Positions 18,480-27,563 of a DNA stretch of 64,000 bases are shown here, in pieces. The stretch is from Acinetobacter zhairuonensis (lineage in GTDB: Bacteria > Pseudomonadota > Gammaproteobacteria > Pseudomonadales > Moraxellaceae), in the NCBI RefSeq assembly GCF_022601715.1, contig NZ_JAKVIM010000009.1, forward strand, positions 62,001 through 126,000. The letters run 5' to 3'. The notes beneath the pieces are model-generated. The model had not been told where the DNA came from. It was given only the letters and a program-made list of their open reading frames with translations, and ran no database searches. Numbering within the stretch: the stretch's first letter is position 1; each line of letters opens with the position of its first letter. Position numbers and translations under genes: made by a program.

Positions 18480-19205
18480 TTAGTTGCTTGGTCTCGCAAC
18501 ATCACCATTTAATGTTTCAGGTAGGTTTAAGATTTGTAAGCCTAATTCTTCAATAGCGGCAGGCTTTGCAACAACTAATGCTGTATATCCTTCAGTTGTT
18601 TGGATGCTATTCACAACTTCAACATCATTATTGAGCTGGCTTGAAGGAGCTGGAACCTCTCCTTGACCTTGAACCAGATGTAACCAATGTTTTGGTTTGG
18701 CTTTGAACCAGAGACGAGCCACAATTTCCTGACCTAAATAACAGCCTTTATCAAAGTGAACGCCTTCACGTTGGTGCAAACGTAATTCCTGTGGCTGAAA
18801 TTCGTGTTCGGTCGCTTGGCAGATCCAGGCTTGACCAGTTTCAATGGCTTGTAATTGCCAAGCTTGAATATCAGTTTCTGTCGCTGAAAACTCAGTATGA
18901 ATATCGACAACTGTTGGAAACACGGTGCCAACTGCTTCGAGTTTCATTTTGGAAAATGCACCAAATTTCTTGATATGCTTCGCGAACTCTTCACTTTGAT
19001 CTTGTGTGGTGATGATTTCAAAGCTTTCAGAATTAATTTTTTTGAGCCACATGCCAAAATGAATTCGACCTTTCAGATCACAAATTGCGGTATAGCGAGT
19101 TTGGTTTTCCATTAGACGTTCTACGTGAACCGTAACTTGACCTTGTAGAAATTTTTGCGCGTCTACACCAATAAGGGTGAAAGCCGTAAATGCAACAGTA
19201 CTCAT
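18480..19205 (-). CDS. ygfZ: Folate-binding protein YgfZ (Fe-S cluster assembly / tRNA thiolation helper)
   Basis: YgfZ/GcvT-like protein, 241 residues. The family hallmark K-G-C-Y-x-G-Q-E is at 153-160 (KGCYLGQE, Cys155), where the cysteine is needed for function. YgfZ binds folate and supports maturation of a subset of iron-sulfur enzymes such as MiaB. The protein is somewhat short compared with the E. coli form (about 326 residues), in line with other Moraxellaceae-type homologues. It stands alone with a long gene-free stretch upstream. Confidence 0.9.
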   Translation of the reverse strand: MSTVAFTAFTLIGVDAQKFLQGQVTVHVERLMENQTRYTAICDLKGRIHFGMWLKKINSESFEIITTQDQSEEFAKHIKKFGAFSKMKLEAVGTVFPTVVDIHTEFSATETDIQAWQLQAIETGQAWICQATEHEFQPQELRLHQREGVHFDKGCYLGQEIVARLWFKAKPKHWLHLVQGQGEVPAPSSQLNNDVEVVNSIQTTEGYTALVVAKPAAIEELGLQILNLPETLNGDVARPSN

Positions 19206-20064
19206 GAAATGCTCACTTCAACAATTTATAGAAGAATTAATTCGCTTAATTTTCCACTATTTTGCTCGAAATTGCACATCTGCTTTTACGGAATATATAT
19301 AAAGAAAGGGGGGAGAGAAAATATATGAATATGCTGAAACATGTAGCAGCTTAATTTTTGTATACATGAAAAGTTTAATAAGCTGGAACTTACTAAGCAG
19401 ATCATTGAATCAGTTAGCTTTATATAGGTCTGATTCATATGTGCATATTAATAAATGTTGTTAAATATTTTAAAGTCATAGATCAGACTGAAAAATGGAT
19501 GTTAAAAATTTACAGCATTCTTGTGTTCAAAAAGAATTCATCCATCGAAGTAAAATCATAACCTTCACAAGGAAAGTCAAAATTAATTTGCCATTTAAAA
19601 CTTATTGTTTCCACAAACAACACTAAGTTGACCCTGAATTATTCCTATTGTTTAGGCTTATGGCTATATCAAGCACCCAGTCCTATGCCACATCCCAACT
19701 GTTTTAGATGTCAGGTGATCGGAGTTACGGTTTATGCATTTATTGAGTGTAACTGAGAAGCTCGCAGTGCTAATACATGTTGTGCTGAAAAGTAGGCTTT
19801 GCATTTCAATTATGGATTTCTGACTATAGCTAAATTGACCTTGTCTTTGAGGTTGGTTTTCTAATTAAGCATATTACTAATGAATATTACACGTAGGGTT
19901 GATTCTGCACTTTCCACTCAGAAAGCTGATATTGCATTTATTGGAGATTCATTCATGTAGCCTGTATCTCATCCAACTAAGAGAAGGCAAAAACCAAACT
20001 AAAACTCGAAAAGTGAACTTGAAGCGAGTAAATTAGCGGCTGGTTTGGATGTGAAGTAAAAGCT
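19206..20064. other. Gene-free stretch with decayed coding traces
   Basis: About 860 bases without an intact gene. From 19880 to 20061 one plus-strand frame reads coherently (ATG, then RRVDSALSTQKADIAFIGDSF, a TAG, more residues, a TAA, then SELEASKLAAGLDVK and a final stop), like the end of a degraded gene. A second trace near 19653-19750 reads LGLWLYQAPSPMPHPN with later stops. Neither matches a family I recognise. The region would also contain the promoters of ygfZ and the DMT gene. Confidence 0.35.
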
Positions 20065-20952
20065 ATGGCAATCGCATGGGTACTGTTTACCATTATGGCT
20101 GCTTTTATGCAGGCATGGCGCAATGCTTTTCAAAAGCAATTGAGTACAACAGTAGATGTTTATGGAACAACCCTTGCTCGTTTTCTGTTTTCTCCCATCT
20201 TTGCTTTCAGCTATCTTGGATTTTTATATAGCCAACGTCCTGTAACGGCAGAGGTCAGTTTTTCCACGCAGTTTTGGCTGTATATTGTGATCGCAGGAAT
20301 TAGCCAAATTTATGCGACAGCCTTAATGGTGAAGTTGTTCCAGCAAAAGAATTATGCGATTGGCATCGGGCTGGCAAAAAGTGAAGCCATTTTGGCAGCT
20401 TTAATAGGGGTAATTTTTTTACAAGAGCATTTAACCACTTGGGGCTGGTTAGGCGTTTTGATTGGTGCAATCGCCGTGTTCTTACTCAGTAAAGGAAGTA
20501 GCCAGACCGCCTTGTCCATGAAAACTTTAATGATCGGATTGGGCAGTGGGTTATGCTTTGCGGTTACTTCTTTATTGGTTCGTGAAGCCAGTCTTGAACT
20601 GGGAATGCTCCCGTTTTTACATCGTGCAGCTTGGGTACTGTGCATTTTAATCAGCTTTCAATGCATCATTATGCTGTTGTATTTGGGCTTATTTAGCCGA
20701 AAAACCTTATATCACATGGGGCAGCGCTTAGGGCTGACTTTTAAAGTCAGTGTGTGTAGCTTTTTGGCCTCATTAGGCTGGTTTAGTGCCATGAGTATGC
20801 AGACGGTGGCTTTAGTCAAAACACTGGGACAAATTGAAATCTTGTTTAGTTTGTTGATTTCGGCATTTTTCTTTAAAGAGAAATTAGCGCGTTCAGATCA
20901 TTTGGGGTTACTTTTGGTGATTCTGGCAGCCATCATGGTGATTTGGGCATAG
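20065..20952 (+). CDS. DMT-superfamily (EamA) transporter
   Basis: A 295-residue inner-membrane protein with ten predicted helices arranged as two EamA repeats of about 140 residues each. The end of the first repeat shows LGVLIGAIAVFLLSKG and the second repeat ends FFFKEKLARSDHLGLLLVILAAIMVIW, the usual repeat pattern. Such carriers export or import small metabolites; the substrate is not predictable. It is monocistronic, preceded by decayed sequence and followed by the possible RNA at 21153. Confidence 0.9.
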   Translation: MAIAWVLFTIMAAFMQAWRNAFQKQLSTTVDVYGTTLARFLFSPIFAFSYLGFLYSQRPVTAEVSFSTQFWLYIVIAGISQIYATALMVKLFQQKNYAIGIGLAKSEAILAALIGVIFLQEHLTTWGWLGVLIGAIAVFLLSKGSSQTALSMKTLMIGLGSGLCFAVTSLLVREASLELGMLPFLHRAAWVLCILISFQCIIMLLYLGLFSRKTLYHMGQRLGLTFKVSVCSFLASLGWFSAMSMQTVALVKTLGQIEILFSLLISAFFFKEKLARSDHLGLLLVILAAIMVIWA

Positions 20953-21152
20953 TCATTTATGGATACTTGAATGTGTTGGTGGTAAAAAAACGCAGATAAT
21001 GCATAAAAATGAAATTAATAGCTGATTAAATTTTATTAAATGAAAAATAATTCTTAATAAATTTTATTTTATGGGAAAAAACCTTGAAAATGATTAAAAA
21101 TTCAATTTTTAAGGGAAACAATCCCAGCCTAAACTGCCTACACTATATCTCA

Positions 21153-21336
21153 AGGGTGTGATAGGGATCGGAAAGAGTAGTTTGCTACCAGTTGCGTACA
21201 ACGTGAGTGTAGTACTTACCCAAAAGGTCTCGATTCGGCTTAGGACGCTATAGACCAAAAGTTTATAGGCACAAGGTTATGATTTACAAAGTCATGGTTG
21301 TTGAAGTAAACCACTGATGTTTTCCCTTGACACCCT
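21153..21336 (+). ncRNA. Candidate structured non-coding RNA (about 184 nt)
   Basis: Inside a 593-base gap without a reading frame, the ends pair: AGGGTGT (21153-21159) with ACACCCT (21330-21336), then AGGGA (21163-21167) with TCCCT (21323-21327). Between them are several local hairpins: GTAG-TTTG-CTAC, GTTG-CGTA-CAAC, GGTCT...AGACC (about 21226-21255), and a long one near 21261-21311 built of GTTTA/TAAAC, ACAA/TTGT and ATGATTT/AAGTCAT. Strand is assumed from the neighbours. It does not match the tmRNA, SRP RNA, RNase P or 6S sequences I can recall, although length and closing helix would suit a 6S-like RNA. Confidence 0.4.
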
Positions 21337-21545
21337 AAAAAATTTTTGAAGAATAAAATCTAATAAAAACATAATAATAATTTCCAGATTTCTCAGTTGT
21401 CAGTTCAAATGTCATTTCTTAAAGTATGCTTTTCTATCCGCAATTCTCTGCTTATATTTACAAATCAAGACGAAGTCTATTTCTCACTTTCAGTAACATA
21501 AAAGAATATCTCTACTAAAACTATGCCATAAAAAGAAGAGTAAAA

Positions 21546-22103
21546 ATGAGCAGTAAAAGCCTAGATCAGCCCTTGAGTGATCAAGAGCTATTTAACCGAT
21601 TACAACAACGCTTTGAGCAACATGCTGCAAGACATCCTGATCTGAGTTGGAGCGATGTGTTGCTTAAGCTGCAAGCACACCCTGAAAAAATTCAAACCTT
21701 GCACTGGATGGAGCAAACAGGGGGCGAGCCCGATCTGATTCAGTTTGAGCAAAATCAATACTTTTTTGTCGATTACGCAGAAGAAAGCCCGCAGGGACGC
21801 CGTAGTCTTTGTTATGACGCTGAAGCTTTGGCGGCTCGGAAACAAAATCCTCCACAAGATAGTGCGGTACATTTGGCAAATCAGATGGGTGCAGTATTAC
21901 TGACCGAGCAGCAATATCGTGAATTACAACAATGGGGAAACTTTGATACTAAAACTTCAAGTTGGATTGAAACACCTACAGCCATTCGGGCATTGGGTGG
22001 CGCCTTGTTTTGTGACCGCAGATACGGTCAGGTATTCACGTATCATAATGGCGCTGAGTCTTACTATGCTGCACGTGGTTTCCGTGTGGCGATAAAGCTT
22101 TAG
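21546..22103 (+). CDS. DUF4256-family protein
   Basis: A 185-residue cytoplasmic protein of the DUF4256 family. Family text is visible in HWMEQTGGEPDLIQ (about 58-71), SLCYDAEALAARKQNPP (about 89-105), LANQMGAVLLTEQQYRELQ and the closing YYAARGFR. No catalytic role is established for the family. It is followed after 44 bases by the small membrane gene at 22148 and may share a transcript with it. Confidence 0.85.
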   Translation: MSSKSLDQPLSDQELFNRLQQRFEQHAARHPDLSWSDVLLKLQAHPEKIQTLHWMEQTGGEPDLIQFEQNQYFFVDYAEESPQGRRSLCYDAEALAARKQNPPQDSAVHLANQMGAVLLTEQQYRELQQWGNFDTKTSSWIETPTAIRALGGALFCDRRYGQVFTYHNGAESYYAARGFRVAIKL

Positions 22104-22147
22104 TTCAGCCAGATCAAATTTCAATTGAACATATAGAGGTGATGACC

Positions 22148-22387
22148 ATGAATATGGAATTATTACGTCAAGCATTGTGTTGGTCTTTGGGCATTAATTA
22201 TCTGATTTTATTGATTTGGTTTTTTGTTTTGATCTATGCCCGCGATTGGATGAGAAGTTTGCATGGACGTTGGTTTAATCTGAGTGAGCAAACCTTTGAT
22301 GCCATGCATTATGGTGCGATGGCGGTCTATAAAATTTTGATCATCGTATTTAATTTAGTGCCTTTGATTGTTCTCTATATTATTTGA
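22148..22387 (+). CDS. Small two-helix membrane protein, DUF6868-like
   Basis: A 79-residue membrane protein. The ATG at 22148 has AGAGG eight bases upstream; GTG 22139 and ATG 22142 are too near that site. Two hydrophobic segments (about 10-29 and 55-78) flank the conserved-looking ARDWMRSLHGRWFNLSEQTF loop. The pattern agrees with my memory of the DUF6868 family, whose function is unknown. Confidence 0.7.
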   Translation: MNMELLRQALCWSLGINYLILLIWFFVLIYARDWMRSLHGRWFNLSEQTFDAMHYGAMAVYKILIIVFNLVPLIVLYII

Positions 22388-22480
22388 TGAATTTTTATTC
22401 CCGCTTATGTGAGTCACTGTGGTGACTGCGAAGAAGATAAAAGTTGCTATGATGGGGGTAAAAGACCCAATAGAATTAAA

Positions 22481-23188
22481 ATGATGATGGATAGACAAAA
22501 CCAAACGCACCATTGTGCAGTGTGTAAAAAAACTTTTCCTTATAAAGCCTTAGTCTCTGGCTATGTGATTCGAGACGTGATTGGCGATGAAATTAAAAAA
22601 GATTATCCCGACTGGTCGGCAGACAGTTTTATTTGTCGACCTGATCTGACCCATTATCGTATTCAATATGTGCATGCACTGCTTAAATCTGAAAAAGGTG
22701 AACTGACAGACTTGGAACGTGAAGTGTTGATCAGCATGCAAAAACAAGAGCTCATTACGAAAAATATTGAGACTGAATTTGATCAACACTGGACGCTTGG
22801 TGAAAAGCTGGCAGATAAAATCGCCACGTTTGGGGGAAGTTGGACATTTCTCATTATTTTTGCCATCTTTTTAGTGCTCTGGATTCTGTTAAATACCGTG
22901 GTGTTACTGGTGCATCCAGTAGATCCTTATCCTTTTATTTTACTAAATTTGGTCTTATCCTGTTTAGCTGCCATTCAGGCACCAATTATTATGATGAGCC
23001 AAAATCGACAGGAATCCAAAGATCGCTTACGTTCACAACATGACTATCAGATCAACCTGAAAGCGGAATTAGAGATTCGGCATTTGCACGAAAAAATGGA
23101 TCATTTATTGTCGCATCAATGGGAACGGCTGACACAAATTCAGGAAATTCAACTGGACTTGCTGACAGAAATGAACAAGCGACATTAA
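22481..23188 (+). CDS. DUF1003-family membrane protein with CxxC knuckle
   Basis: A DUF1003 protein, 235 residues from the ATG at 22481. A Zn-ribbon-like HHCAVCKKTF opens the protein; then FDQHWTLGEKLADKIATFGG leads into two membrane helices (about 120-140 and 155-175) separated by VHPVDPYPFILLNLVLS, the DUF1003 core. QAPIIMMSQNRQESKDRLR and a coiled C-terminus follow. A GTG at 22409 would add 24 residues with more cysteines, but a perfect hairpin (AGTCAC/GTGACT) sits there and neither start has a strong ribosome site. Function is unknown. Confidence 0.8.
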   Translation: MMMDRQNQTHHCAVCKKTFPYKALVSGYVIRDVIGDEIKKDYPDWSADSFICRPDLTHYRIQYVHALLKSEKGELTDLEREVLISMQKQELITKNIETEFDQHWTLGEKLADKIATFGGSWTFLIIFAIFLVLWILLNTVVLLVHPVDPYPFILLNLVLSCLAAIQAPIIMMSQNRQESKDRLRSQHDYQINLKAELEIRHLHEKMDHLLSHQWERLTQIQEIQLDLLTEMNKRH

Positions 23189-23325
23189 ATCATGGATTTA
23201 ATGTTTTCGTTTTTTAAGGCGATGCAGTGTGTCTGTGTAGGTAGGGAATTGTTTGAAATAGTCAGAATTGACAGTACTGTCCGAGCTTGATATTTTGCCC
23301 GCTTTGTTGGAATCCAAGTTTTCTT

Positions 23326-23991
23326 ATGCCATTAAATGACCACTTTGTTTATACGCCGCCACAAGAACCGTTGCAGATTGTGTATGAAGATGCGGACTTG
23401 GTGATCATTAATAAACCAGCGGGATTGTTGTCTGTACCTGGTCGCTTACCAGAACATCATGACAGTGCCTATTTCAGAGTTTTAGCGCAGTTTCCTGATG
23501 CGAAAATTACCCATCGTTTAGACATGGCAACTTCAGGAATTTTAATGTTTGCCAAACACCGTGATGCTGAGGTTGCGGTCAGTAAAATGTTTCAAGCACG
23601 TACCGTAACCAAGCATTATCAAGCTTTGGTGCAAGGAAAAATCCAACAAGAAGGCAGTGTCGAAGTGCCGTTAATCACGGACTGGGAAAACCGACCACGC
23701 CAAATAGTACATTTTGAATTAGGTAAAGCGGCAAAAACCTTATTTCAAGTGATGGAATATGATGCAGAACAGGATATTAGCCGCGTACTGCTCACCCCGA
23801 TTACTGGACGTTCTCATCAATTACGCGTGCATATGCAATATATTGGACACCCAATTACGGGGGATAAGTTATATCACCCTGACCCATTTGGCAGCCCATT
23901 AAAGCGTATGGCTTTACATGCCAGTCATCTCAAATTTACGCAACCCTTAAGCGGTGAGCTGGTGGATATTCAAAGTTTGCCTGCCTTCTAA
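23326..23991 (+). CDS. rluA: RluA-family pseudouridine synthase
   Basis: A 221-residue pseudouridine synthase of the RluA type, without an S4 domain. The catalytic motif HRLDMATSG holds Asp66. GRSHQLRVHMQYIGHPITGD is the conserved RluA substrate-loop block. E. coli RluA modifies 23S rRNA U746 and tRNA U32, the likely targets here. The ATG at 23326 is chosen because the upstream extension from 23287 gives a non-family N-terminus. The enzyme is the expected length of RluA. Confidence 0.88.
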   Translation: MPLNDHFVYTPPQEPLQIVYEDADLVIINKPAGLLSVPGRLPEHHDSAYFRVLAQFPDAKITHRLDMATSGILMFAKHRDAEVAVSKMFQARTVTKHYQALVQGKIQQEGSVEVPLITDWENRPRQIVHFELGKAAKTLFQVMEYDAEQDISRVLLTPITGRSHQLRVHMQYIGHPITGDKLYHPDPFGSPLKRMALHASHLKFTQPLSGELVDIQSLPAF

Positions 23992-24073
23992 AAATATCAA
24001 TTTTAGGGCTTAAACTGTCATAAATTCATGCTAAATTACGTTTAATTAATAAGCAAAAAGCAGGGACATAAGA

Positions 24074-24442
24074 ATGAGCCGTAATTATGAATTATTTCCA
24101 GATGATGATAACGGTAATGTACTTTGGCAGATGTATGAAGACGGCAATGACCTGACCGATCTGCATGAAATTGAATTTTCAATTGTGTTCACCACTCAAG
24201 AACAAGCGGATAAATGTGCTTTGCATTTGTTGCATGAAGAGCAAAAGGTTTCGCTGTTTCAAGAAGAAGTTAAAAATGATGGCAGTGATTTATGGGTGCT
24301 GAATATTCATGTCAATATGATTCCTGAATATCAGGATGTTCAAGATTTGGAAGAGTGGTTTGTTAAAATAGCTGAAATGTTTCAAGGTGAATATGACGGT
24401 TGGGGTTGTCTCAGCTATCTCTATGATTATGATGACGAATAA
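24074..24442 (+). CDS. rraB: Ribonuclease E inhibitor RraB-like protein
   Basis: A small acidic protein of 122 residues with the RraB domain (formerly DUF1260). The match rests on the QADKCALHLLHEEQKVSLFQ segment, the AEMFQGEYDGWGC block near residues 100-113, and the Asp/Glu-rich ends. RraB of E. coli binds the RNase E scaffold and lowers its activity. It is shorter than the E. coli protein. It is monocistronic, with short AT-rich flanks. Confidence 0.8.
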   Translation: MSRNYELFPDDDNGNVLWQMYEDGNDLTDLHEIEFSIVFTTQEQADKCALHLLHEEQKVSLFQEEVKNDGSDLWVLNIHVNMIPEYQDVQDLEEWFVKIAEMFQGEYDGWGCLSYLYDYDDE

Positions 24443-24551
24443 TAAGATGTCTTAGTGGATGGCTGCTGTATAATTTGTACTCAAGTTATACATAAGTCTC
24501 CACTGCTTACCGTACACTAACAGAAGTAAATAATAAAAATATAGGTGTCCC

Positions 24552-25001
24552 ATGTCGAATACGGTTCAATTACATCGCGTTTTTAATGCACCTCCTGAGC
24601 GTGTTTATCGTGCATTTACCACAGCAGATGCCTTGGTGAAATGGATGGCACCACATGGTTTTACCGCGCATGTGGAGTTGCTTGAAGTAAAGCCTGAGGG
24701 TAAATATCGCATGTATTTCACTAACTTTTCGACGGGCACACGGATTGGTTTTGGTGGAACCTATCATGAAGTAGTTCCAAATGAGCTGTTACGCTATACC
24801 GATCAATTTGAAGACCCCAACATGCCCGATTTGATTGAGGTCAAGGTTGAATTCAAGGTGGTATCAGTAGGTACCGAAATACAGATCACCCAATCAGGTA
24901 TTCCCGATGTGATTCCAGTAGAGGCGTGTTATTTAGGATGGCAAGAGTCTTTGCAATTGCTGGCTCTTCTGGTTACACCTGAAATCCCTGACGGATCATA
25001 G
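24552..25001 (+). CDS. SRPBCC / AHSA1-family protein
   Basis: A 149-residue protein of the START-like AHSA1 family. Typical features are the N-terminal RVFNAPPERVYRAFTTADAL, KWMAPHGF, the YHEVVPNELLRYTDQFEDP stretch and the closing LGWQESLQLLALLV. Members bind hydrophobic ligands in a helix-grip cavity; the ligand here is unknown. The next gene starts ten bases downstream, so the two likely share a transcript. Confidence 0.85.
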   Translation: MSNTVQLHRVFNAPPERVYRAFTTADALVKWMAPHGFTAHVELLEVKPEGKYRMYFTNFSTGTRIGFGGTYHEVVPNELLRYTDQFEDPNMPDLIEVKVEFKVVSVGTEIQITQSGIPDVIPVEACYLGWQESLQLLALLVTPEIPDGS

Positions 25002-25010
25002 GCAAGGACA

Positions 25011-25355
25011 ATGCACACGTTTAGTAATTTCAAAGAAAGGGAGCAGAAAGCCAGAAATGCGATTTGGCAAAGCTATCTGCAAGACACTGCACGGGATAAT
25101 CAGGTTCGTCTCTATGTTGAGCATCATTTGCAAGAAATTTCCCCAAAATATTGGCAACATCATACTGGGTTGACGCATCCCGATGCCAAACAAGTGATTG
25201 AGTTGTTATCAACCCAGCGCTTCCTCGATTTTCATTCCGTTGAAGAAAATGATGATTCAATTGATTTTAGTTTGCCTGAAAATGTCACGAACTATGTGTT
25301 GTGTGTCTCATTTGATGAAGATGGAAATGTTGAAGACATCAGTATGGAAAGTTAA
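25011..25355 (+). CDS. Hypothetical protein
   Basis: A 114-residue soluble protein that I do not recognise. The N-terminal half is basic and helical (FKEREQKARNAIWQSYLQ), followed by HLQEISPKYWQHHTGLTHPD, and the last third is acidic with LCVSFDEDGNVEDISMES, which looks like an edge strand and turn. It starts ten bases after the AHSA1 gene. No signal peptide or membrane segment is visible. Confidence 0.7.
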   Translation: MHTFSNFKEREQKARNAIWQSYLQDTARDNQVRLYVEHHLQEISPKYWQHHTGLTHPDAKQVIELLSTQRFLDFHSVEENDDSIDFSLPENVTNYVLCVSFDEDGNVEDISMES

Positions 25356-25390
25356 ATGAATTATTCATTTCAGCATCGGTAAGGAAAGCA

Positions 25391-25741
25391 ATGCAGATTC
25401 AGATCAAGCGTGTCTATAGTCCTGTTGTAGCAGAAGATGGACTAAGAGTGTTAGTCGATCGTTTATGGCCAAGAGGCATGAAAAAGGAAGATGCCAAAAT
25501 TGATTTGTGGACCAAAGACATCACACCTTCCACAGCACTCAGGCAGGCTTATCACCAAGATTTAATCGGCTGGGAAGAGTTTCGAGAAAAGTATTTGCTT
25601 GAATTGCAGCAGTATCCAGAAAGACTCACTGAATTACGAACTTTGGCTCAACAACACAAGCTGAGTCTAATTACCGCAGCAAAGAATGAAACGCAGAATC
25701 ATGCTGTGATACTACAAGCACTGTTACAGCAAACAGAGTAA
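25391..25741 (+). CDS. DUF488-family protein (YeaO type)
   Basis: A 116-residue DUF488 protein. The signature RVLVDRLWPRGMKKEDAKID is near residues 19-38, followed by LWTKDITPSTALRQAYHQD, and a C-terminal LSLITAAKNETQNHAVIL helix. The biochemical role of the family is not established. AAGGAAAG precedes the ATG. It may be cotranscribed with the preceding two genes. Confidence 0.88.
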   Translation: MQIQIKRVYSPVVAEDGLRVLVDRLWPRGMKKEDAKIDLWTKDITPSTALRQAYHQDLIGWEEFREKYLLELQQYPERLTELRTLAQQHKLSLITAAKNETQNHAVILQALLQQTE

Positions 25742-25855
25742 GTCATTGTTATAAGACAATGTGAAGACAGAATAACCATATGAAGTATAGGGTTTTATCC
25801 CACTTTCGAGTAAACTGGGTCACATTGAACTTCTTTCATTTTTTTCGAGTTTTTT

Positions 25856-26200
25856 ATGTCTTTAGCTCCATGTCCAAAATGCCAATCAGAATATACCTAT
25901 CAAGATGGCGACTTGTTGATTTGCCCAGAATGCTCACATGAGTGGCGAGAGGGTGAAGCGAACTTAACAGAGGAAGTGACCCAAATCAAAGACAGTAACG
26001 GTAATTTACTGGTTGATGGTGATACGGTCACTGTGATTAAAGATCTGAAAATTAAAGGATCATCTTCGGTTGTGAAAGTGGGAACCAAAGTAAAGAATAT
26101 TCGTTTACTGCCTGAAGCCAGCGATGGTCATGATATTGATTGCAAAATTGATGGGATTGGTGCAATTAAACTGAAATCAGAATATGTGAAAAAAGTGTAA
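25856..26200 (+). CDS. Zinc-ribbon protein YjdM (PhnA-like)
   Basis: A 114-residue protein with an N-terminal zinc ribbon ([10 protein letters not shown] and CPECSHEW, Cys pairs at about residues 6/9 and 24/27) and a C-terminal SH3-like PhnA domain ([20 protein letters not shown]). Homologues named PhnA or YjdM are not phosphonoacetate hydrolases despite the old name; the actual role is unknown. It is a single gene. Confidence 0.9.
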   Translation: MSLAPCPKCQSEYTYQDGDLLICPECSHEWREGEANLTEEVTQIKDSNGNLLVDGDTVTVIKDLKIKGSSSVVKVGTKVKNIRLLPEASDGHDIDCKIDGIGAIKLKSEYVKKV

Positions 26201-26315
26201 TCACATGGTTCTACGTCACTGTTGATGGTCGAAGTTCTAATGAACAAGCTTTCATGCAGCAGTGACGGGTTAAAACATGCTATAACCCAGTTTTCACTGT
26301 TTGGGTTGCACGTAG

Positions 26316-26690
26316 ATGCCACATATTCATTTGGAATATTCTGACAATTTAAAAGACTTTCATGCTCAACCTGTATTAATGGGGTTGAATCAAGCCTTGT
26401 TCGCGACAGGTCACGTTAAGGCAGCCGCGGACATTAAAAGCCGAGCGATTTGCCAACGTGATTATTTGATTGGTTTGGGTGAATCCAATCAAGCTTATGT
26501 TCATGCTAAGGTTTCCTTACTTTCTGGTCGTGATTTACAGACCAAAACAGAAATTTCGAACCAACTCCTTTTTACGCTACAACAGTTACTTCCCAAGCAG
26601 ACCGATTTGACTGTGCAGCTTTGTGTGGAAATTTTAGAAATGGAAAAAGCCTGTTATGGGAAAACCATCGTAGCGGCTGATGTCGTCTGA
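26316..26690 (+). CDS. 5-carboxymethyl-2-hydroxymuconate isomerase-like tautomerase
   Basis: A 124-residue CHMI-family protein. Met1 is followed by Pro2 (MPHIHLEYSDNL), which after Met removal becomes the catalytic N-terminal proline of the tautomerase superfamily. The DIKSRAICQRDYLIGLG and LTVQLCVEILEM segments agree with CHMI. No homoprotocatechuate pathway genes are nearby, so its natural substrate is uncertain. Confidence 0.82.
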   Translation: MPHIHLEYSDNLKDFHAQPVLMGLNQALFATGHVKAAADIKSRAICQRDYLIGLGESNQAYVHAKVSLLSGRDLQTKTEISNQLLFTLQQLLPKQTDLTVQLCVEILEMEKACYGKTIVAADVV

Positions 26691-26892
26691 TTGCTCTGAT
26701 CTATTTTTATTTGTTAAATACTGCCCCTGAATTGCATGGTTTTGGGGCAGCCTAAATCTTCATGATTCCTGCTGGGCGACTGTTTGATTAAAAATGCTCT
26801 TTTTTGTTGTCTAAAAGTCATTTATATTTCTTAGAACTTAAATAGTTTCAAGCAACAATAAATAAAGTGAAAACAACAAGAGGAATGAGAAT

Positions 26893-27228
26893 ATGTCTGG
26901 ATGGTTCGAGCTGAGTCAGGCAAAAGATGGTCAATATCGCTTTGTACTCAAAGCAGGTAATGGGGAAGTCATTTTAACGAGTGAGCTGTATAAAGCCAAA
27001 GCCTCGGCGCATGTGGGCATAGAATCTGTCCATAAGAATAGTGCTGATGACAACCGTTATGAGCGTTTGACCGCCAGTAACGGCAAGCCGTATTTCAACT
27101 TAAAAGCTGCCAATCATCAGGTGATTGGGACAAGTCAGTTTTATTCTTCCGAACAGTCACGTGATAAGGGCATAGAGTCGGTCAAAAATAATGGCTCGGT
27201 CGAGACCATTAAAGACTTAACGGTTTAG
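26893..27228 (+). CDS. YegP-like DUF1508 protein
   Basis: A 111-residue protein made of two tandem DUF1508 repeats of about 48 residues. Repeat 1 has FELSQAKDGQYRFVLKAGNG...ILTSELY; repeat 2 has YERLTASNGKPYFNLKAANH...GTSQFY, each ending in a GIESV helix. The family is small and of unknown function. AAGAGGA precedes the ATG. A strong terminator follows, so it is monocistronic. Confidence 0.9.
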   Translation: MSGWFELSQAKDGQYRFVLKAGNGEVILTSELYKAKASAHVGIESVHKNSADDNRYERLTASNGKPYFNLKAANHQVIGTSQFYSSEQSRDKGIESVKNNGSVETIKDLTV

Positions 27229-27251
27229 CTGAATGCAGGATAAATTTTGAG

Positions 27252-27277
27252 AAGCATGTCCATCGACATGCTTTTTT
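27252..27277 (+). terminator. Intrinsic terminator of the YegP-like gene
   Basis: AAGCATGTC (27252-27260) and GACATGCTT (27265-27273) with a CATC loop and a T-tract to 27277. The 286 bases that follow, up to the next gene, show no feature beyond a 23-codon open frame at 27292 that I cannot support. Confidence 0.88.
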
Positions 27278-27563
27278 ATTGGCTAAGATTTATGAAAACT
27301 GATAGCGAAAGAAGGGCTTGGATGTCCGATAAAATTACAGCTTTATTCTCTAAATTATTTTAGCTATAGTTTTTATAGTGTGATGGGAATCACATGATGT
27401 AGGTTTGTGAAGGCTGTAGGGAGTGCGCCTTCTAAGACTGTGTATAAAAATGCAAATGTCTCTGATTGTTTTTAATTTGTATGCAGATGCGCTCAAGTCG
27501 TGATGCCATCAAATTCAGGGCTTATGTTGAAGAAAAGTAGATACACTGTAAAGGAATGACACG

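Noticed and set aside
21153..21336. Assigning the RNA candidate to 6S, tmRNA or RNase P RNA
   Set aside because: Length and closing helix alone are not enough; none of the conserved sequence blocks I know for these RNAs is visible.
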